Shown here: in pieces, positions 63,735 through 64,000 of the stretch
How the letters are laid out: each line of letters begins with the position of its first letter
Numbering within the stretch: position 1 is the first letter of the stretch
NCBI GenBank assembly: GCA_965199705.1
Contig: OZ241359.1
Coordinates: 310,001 to 374,000, forward strand
Length of the DNA stretch: 64,000 nt
Origin: Azophilus sp965199705
GTDB taxonomy: Bacteria; Pseudomonadota; Gammaproteobacteria; Pseudomonadales; Azotimanducaceae
Reading direction: 5' to 3'
Notes under the pieces: generated by a model
Database searches by the model: none
Seen by the model: the letters and a program-made list of their open reading frames with translations, nothing else
Told to the model about the DNA's origin: nothing
Translations under genes and position numbers: made by a program

Positions 63735-64000
63735 CGGCTTCGCTGAAAGGCGAGCAACACTTTCATGCTGGCCACCACCGAGGCAAGGTGTCGCTGCAAG
63801 GCGAAATCCCGGTACAAGGGGTCTTCACTCAGGAGGGCGCAACGCAGGCCGGCGCCGCACCGAAATCGGGTGTTGCGGCCAAAGGCGTTGCCCGCCGGCC
63901 CGTATTCGCCGAACTTGCGTGGATTCGTGTTCAGGGTCCAGAAGGCTTCCCAGGTGGCGGGCAGGCCGAACATCGGCGCCTGAATGGCGGCCAGCGTGTG
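63731..64000 (-). CDS. Unrecognised gene, 3' end only
   Basis: The last 89 codons of a frame open to the right window edge; the start is outside. Visible features are APMFGLPATWEAFWTLNTN, an Arg/Cys-containing RNTRFRCGAGLRC, and an end MKVLLAFQRSR. No family could be assigned. Its stop overlaps the CoA-transferase start (ATGA), so the reading frame is probably real and translationally coupled. Confidence 0.6.
   Translation of the reverse strand, partial: HTLAAIQAPMFGLPATWEAFWTLNTNPRKFGEYGPAGNAFGRNTRFRCGAGLRCALLSEDPLYRDFALQRHLASVVASMKVLLAFQRSR

Overview
The window looks like the replication-origin region of a high-GC gammaproteobacterial chromosome, followed by about 27 kb of accessory genes. 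The taxonomic guess rests on gene order: dnaA-dnaN-recF-gyrB run left from the origin and rpmH-rnpA-yidD-yidC-mnmE-mnmG-rsmG-parA-parB run right. The left arm (gyrB, plsC-like acyltransferase, tag, lauroyltransferase-like gene, trkA, rsmB, fmt, def) follows the order known from the Pseudomonas origin region, but glyQ/glyS and gmhB are missing and trkH is added. Lipid A-type acyltransferase, TonB-dependent receptors of the Xanthomonas/Caulobacter type and alginate lyases suggest a marine or algae-associated Gram-negative heterotroph. Genus cannot be read from the sequence. No rRNA or tRNA gene was recognised.

Layout. 1-3776 (minus): the N-terminal part of an Lhr helicase, yggX and mutY. 3890-6342 (plus): a small unknown gene, hisB, hisA and purN, with no hisH or hisF between them. 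6416-8238 (minus): a hydrolase and a luciferase-like oxidoreductase. 8546-13368 (plus): three-gene proton-translocating transhydrogenase, a one-domain fibronectin-III protein and an MFS carrier. 13376-19015 (plus): def, fmt, rsmB, trkA, trkH. 19034-20504 (minus): a lauroyltransferase-like gene and tag; 20625-21335 (plus): plsC. 21319-27448 (minus): gyrB, recF, dnaN, dnaA. 27449-28153: probable oriC and the rpmH promoter. 28154-36481 (plus): rpmH to parB. Two identical parS-like sites lie inside recF.

36517-47178 is mixed accessory DNA. It holds a di-haem peroxidase with a YtkA-like partner, tesB, an Rpn-family nuclease flanked by exact 29-bp direct repeats, and a tightly packed plus-strand operon of a bacterial cereblon-like (CULT) protein, a HAD hydrolase, a divergent pterin-synthase-family enzyme and a short-chain reductase. 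A MITE-like palindromic element ends that operon. A minus-strand set follows: a YhhQ-type transporter, a luciferase-like oxidoreductase, a LysR regulator and a short-chain dehydrogenase.

47649-61270 (plus) is an alginate-use locus: two TonB-dependent receptors, a FadR-type regulator, a PL6 lyase, a PL17 lyase, an MFS uptake carrier and a reductase likely to act on the unsaturated uronate monomer. The inferred flow is receptor uptake across the outer membrane, PL6 and PL17 depolymerisation in the envelope, monomer import by the MFS carrier, and reduction to 2-keto-3-deoxygluconate. KDG kinase and KDPG aldolase are not in the window. The right edge (minus) has a double-length CoA-transferase III gene and the 3' end of an unrecognised gene in the same operon.

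The most unusual items are the CULT-HAD-pterin operon, the Rpn nuclease with a strong internal ribosome binding site and flanking repeats, the paired parS sites in recF, the repeat-rich dnaN leader, and recurring inverted repeats in the alginate locus. All functions are inferred from motifs and context read by eye; no database search was done.
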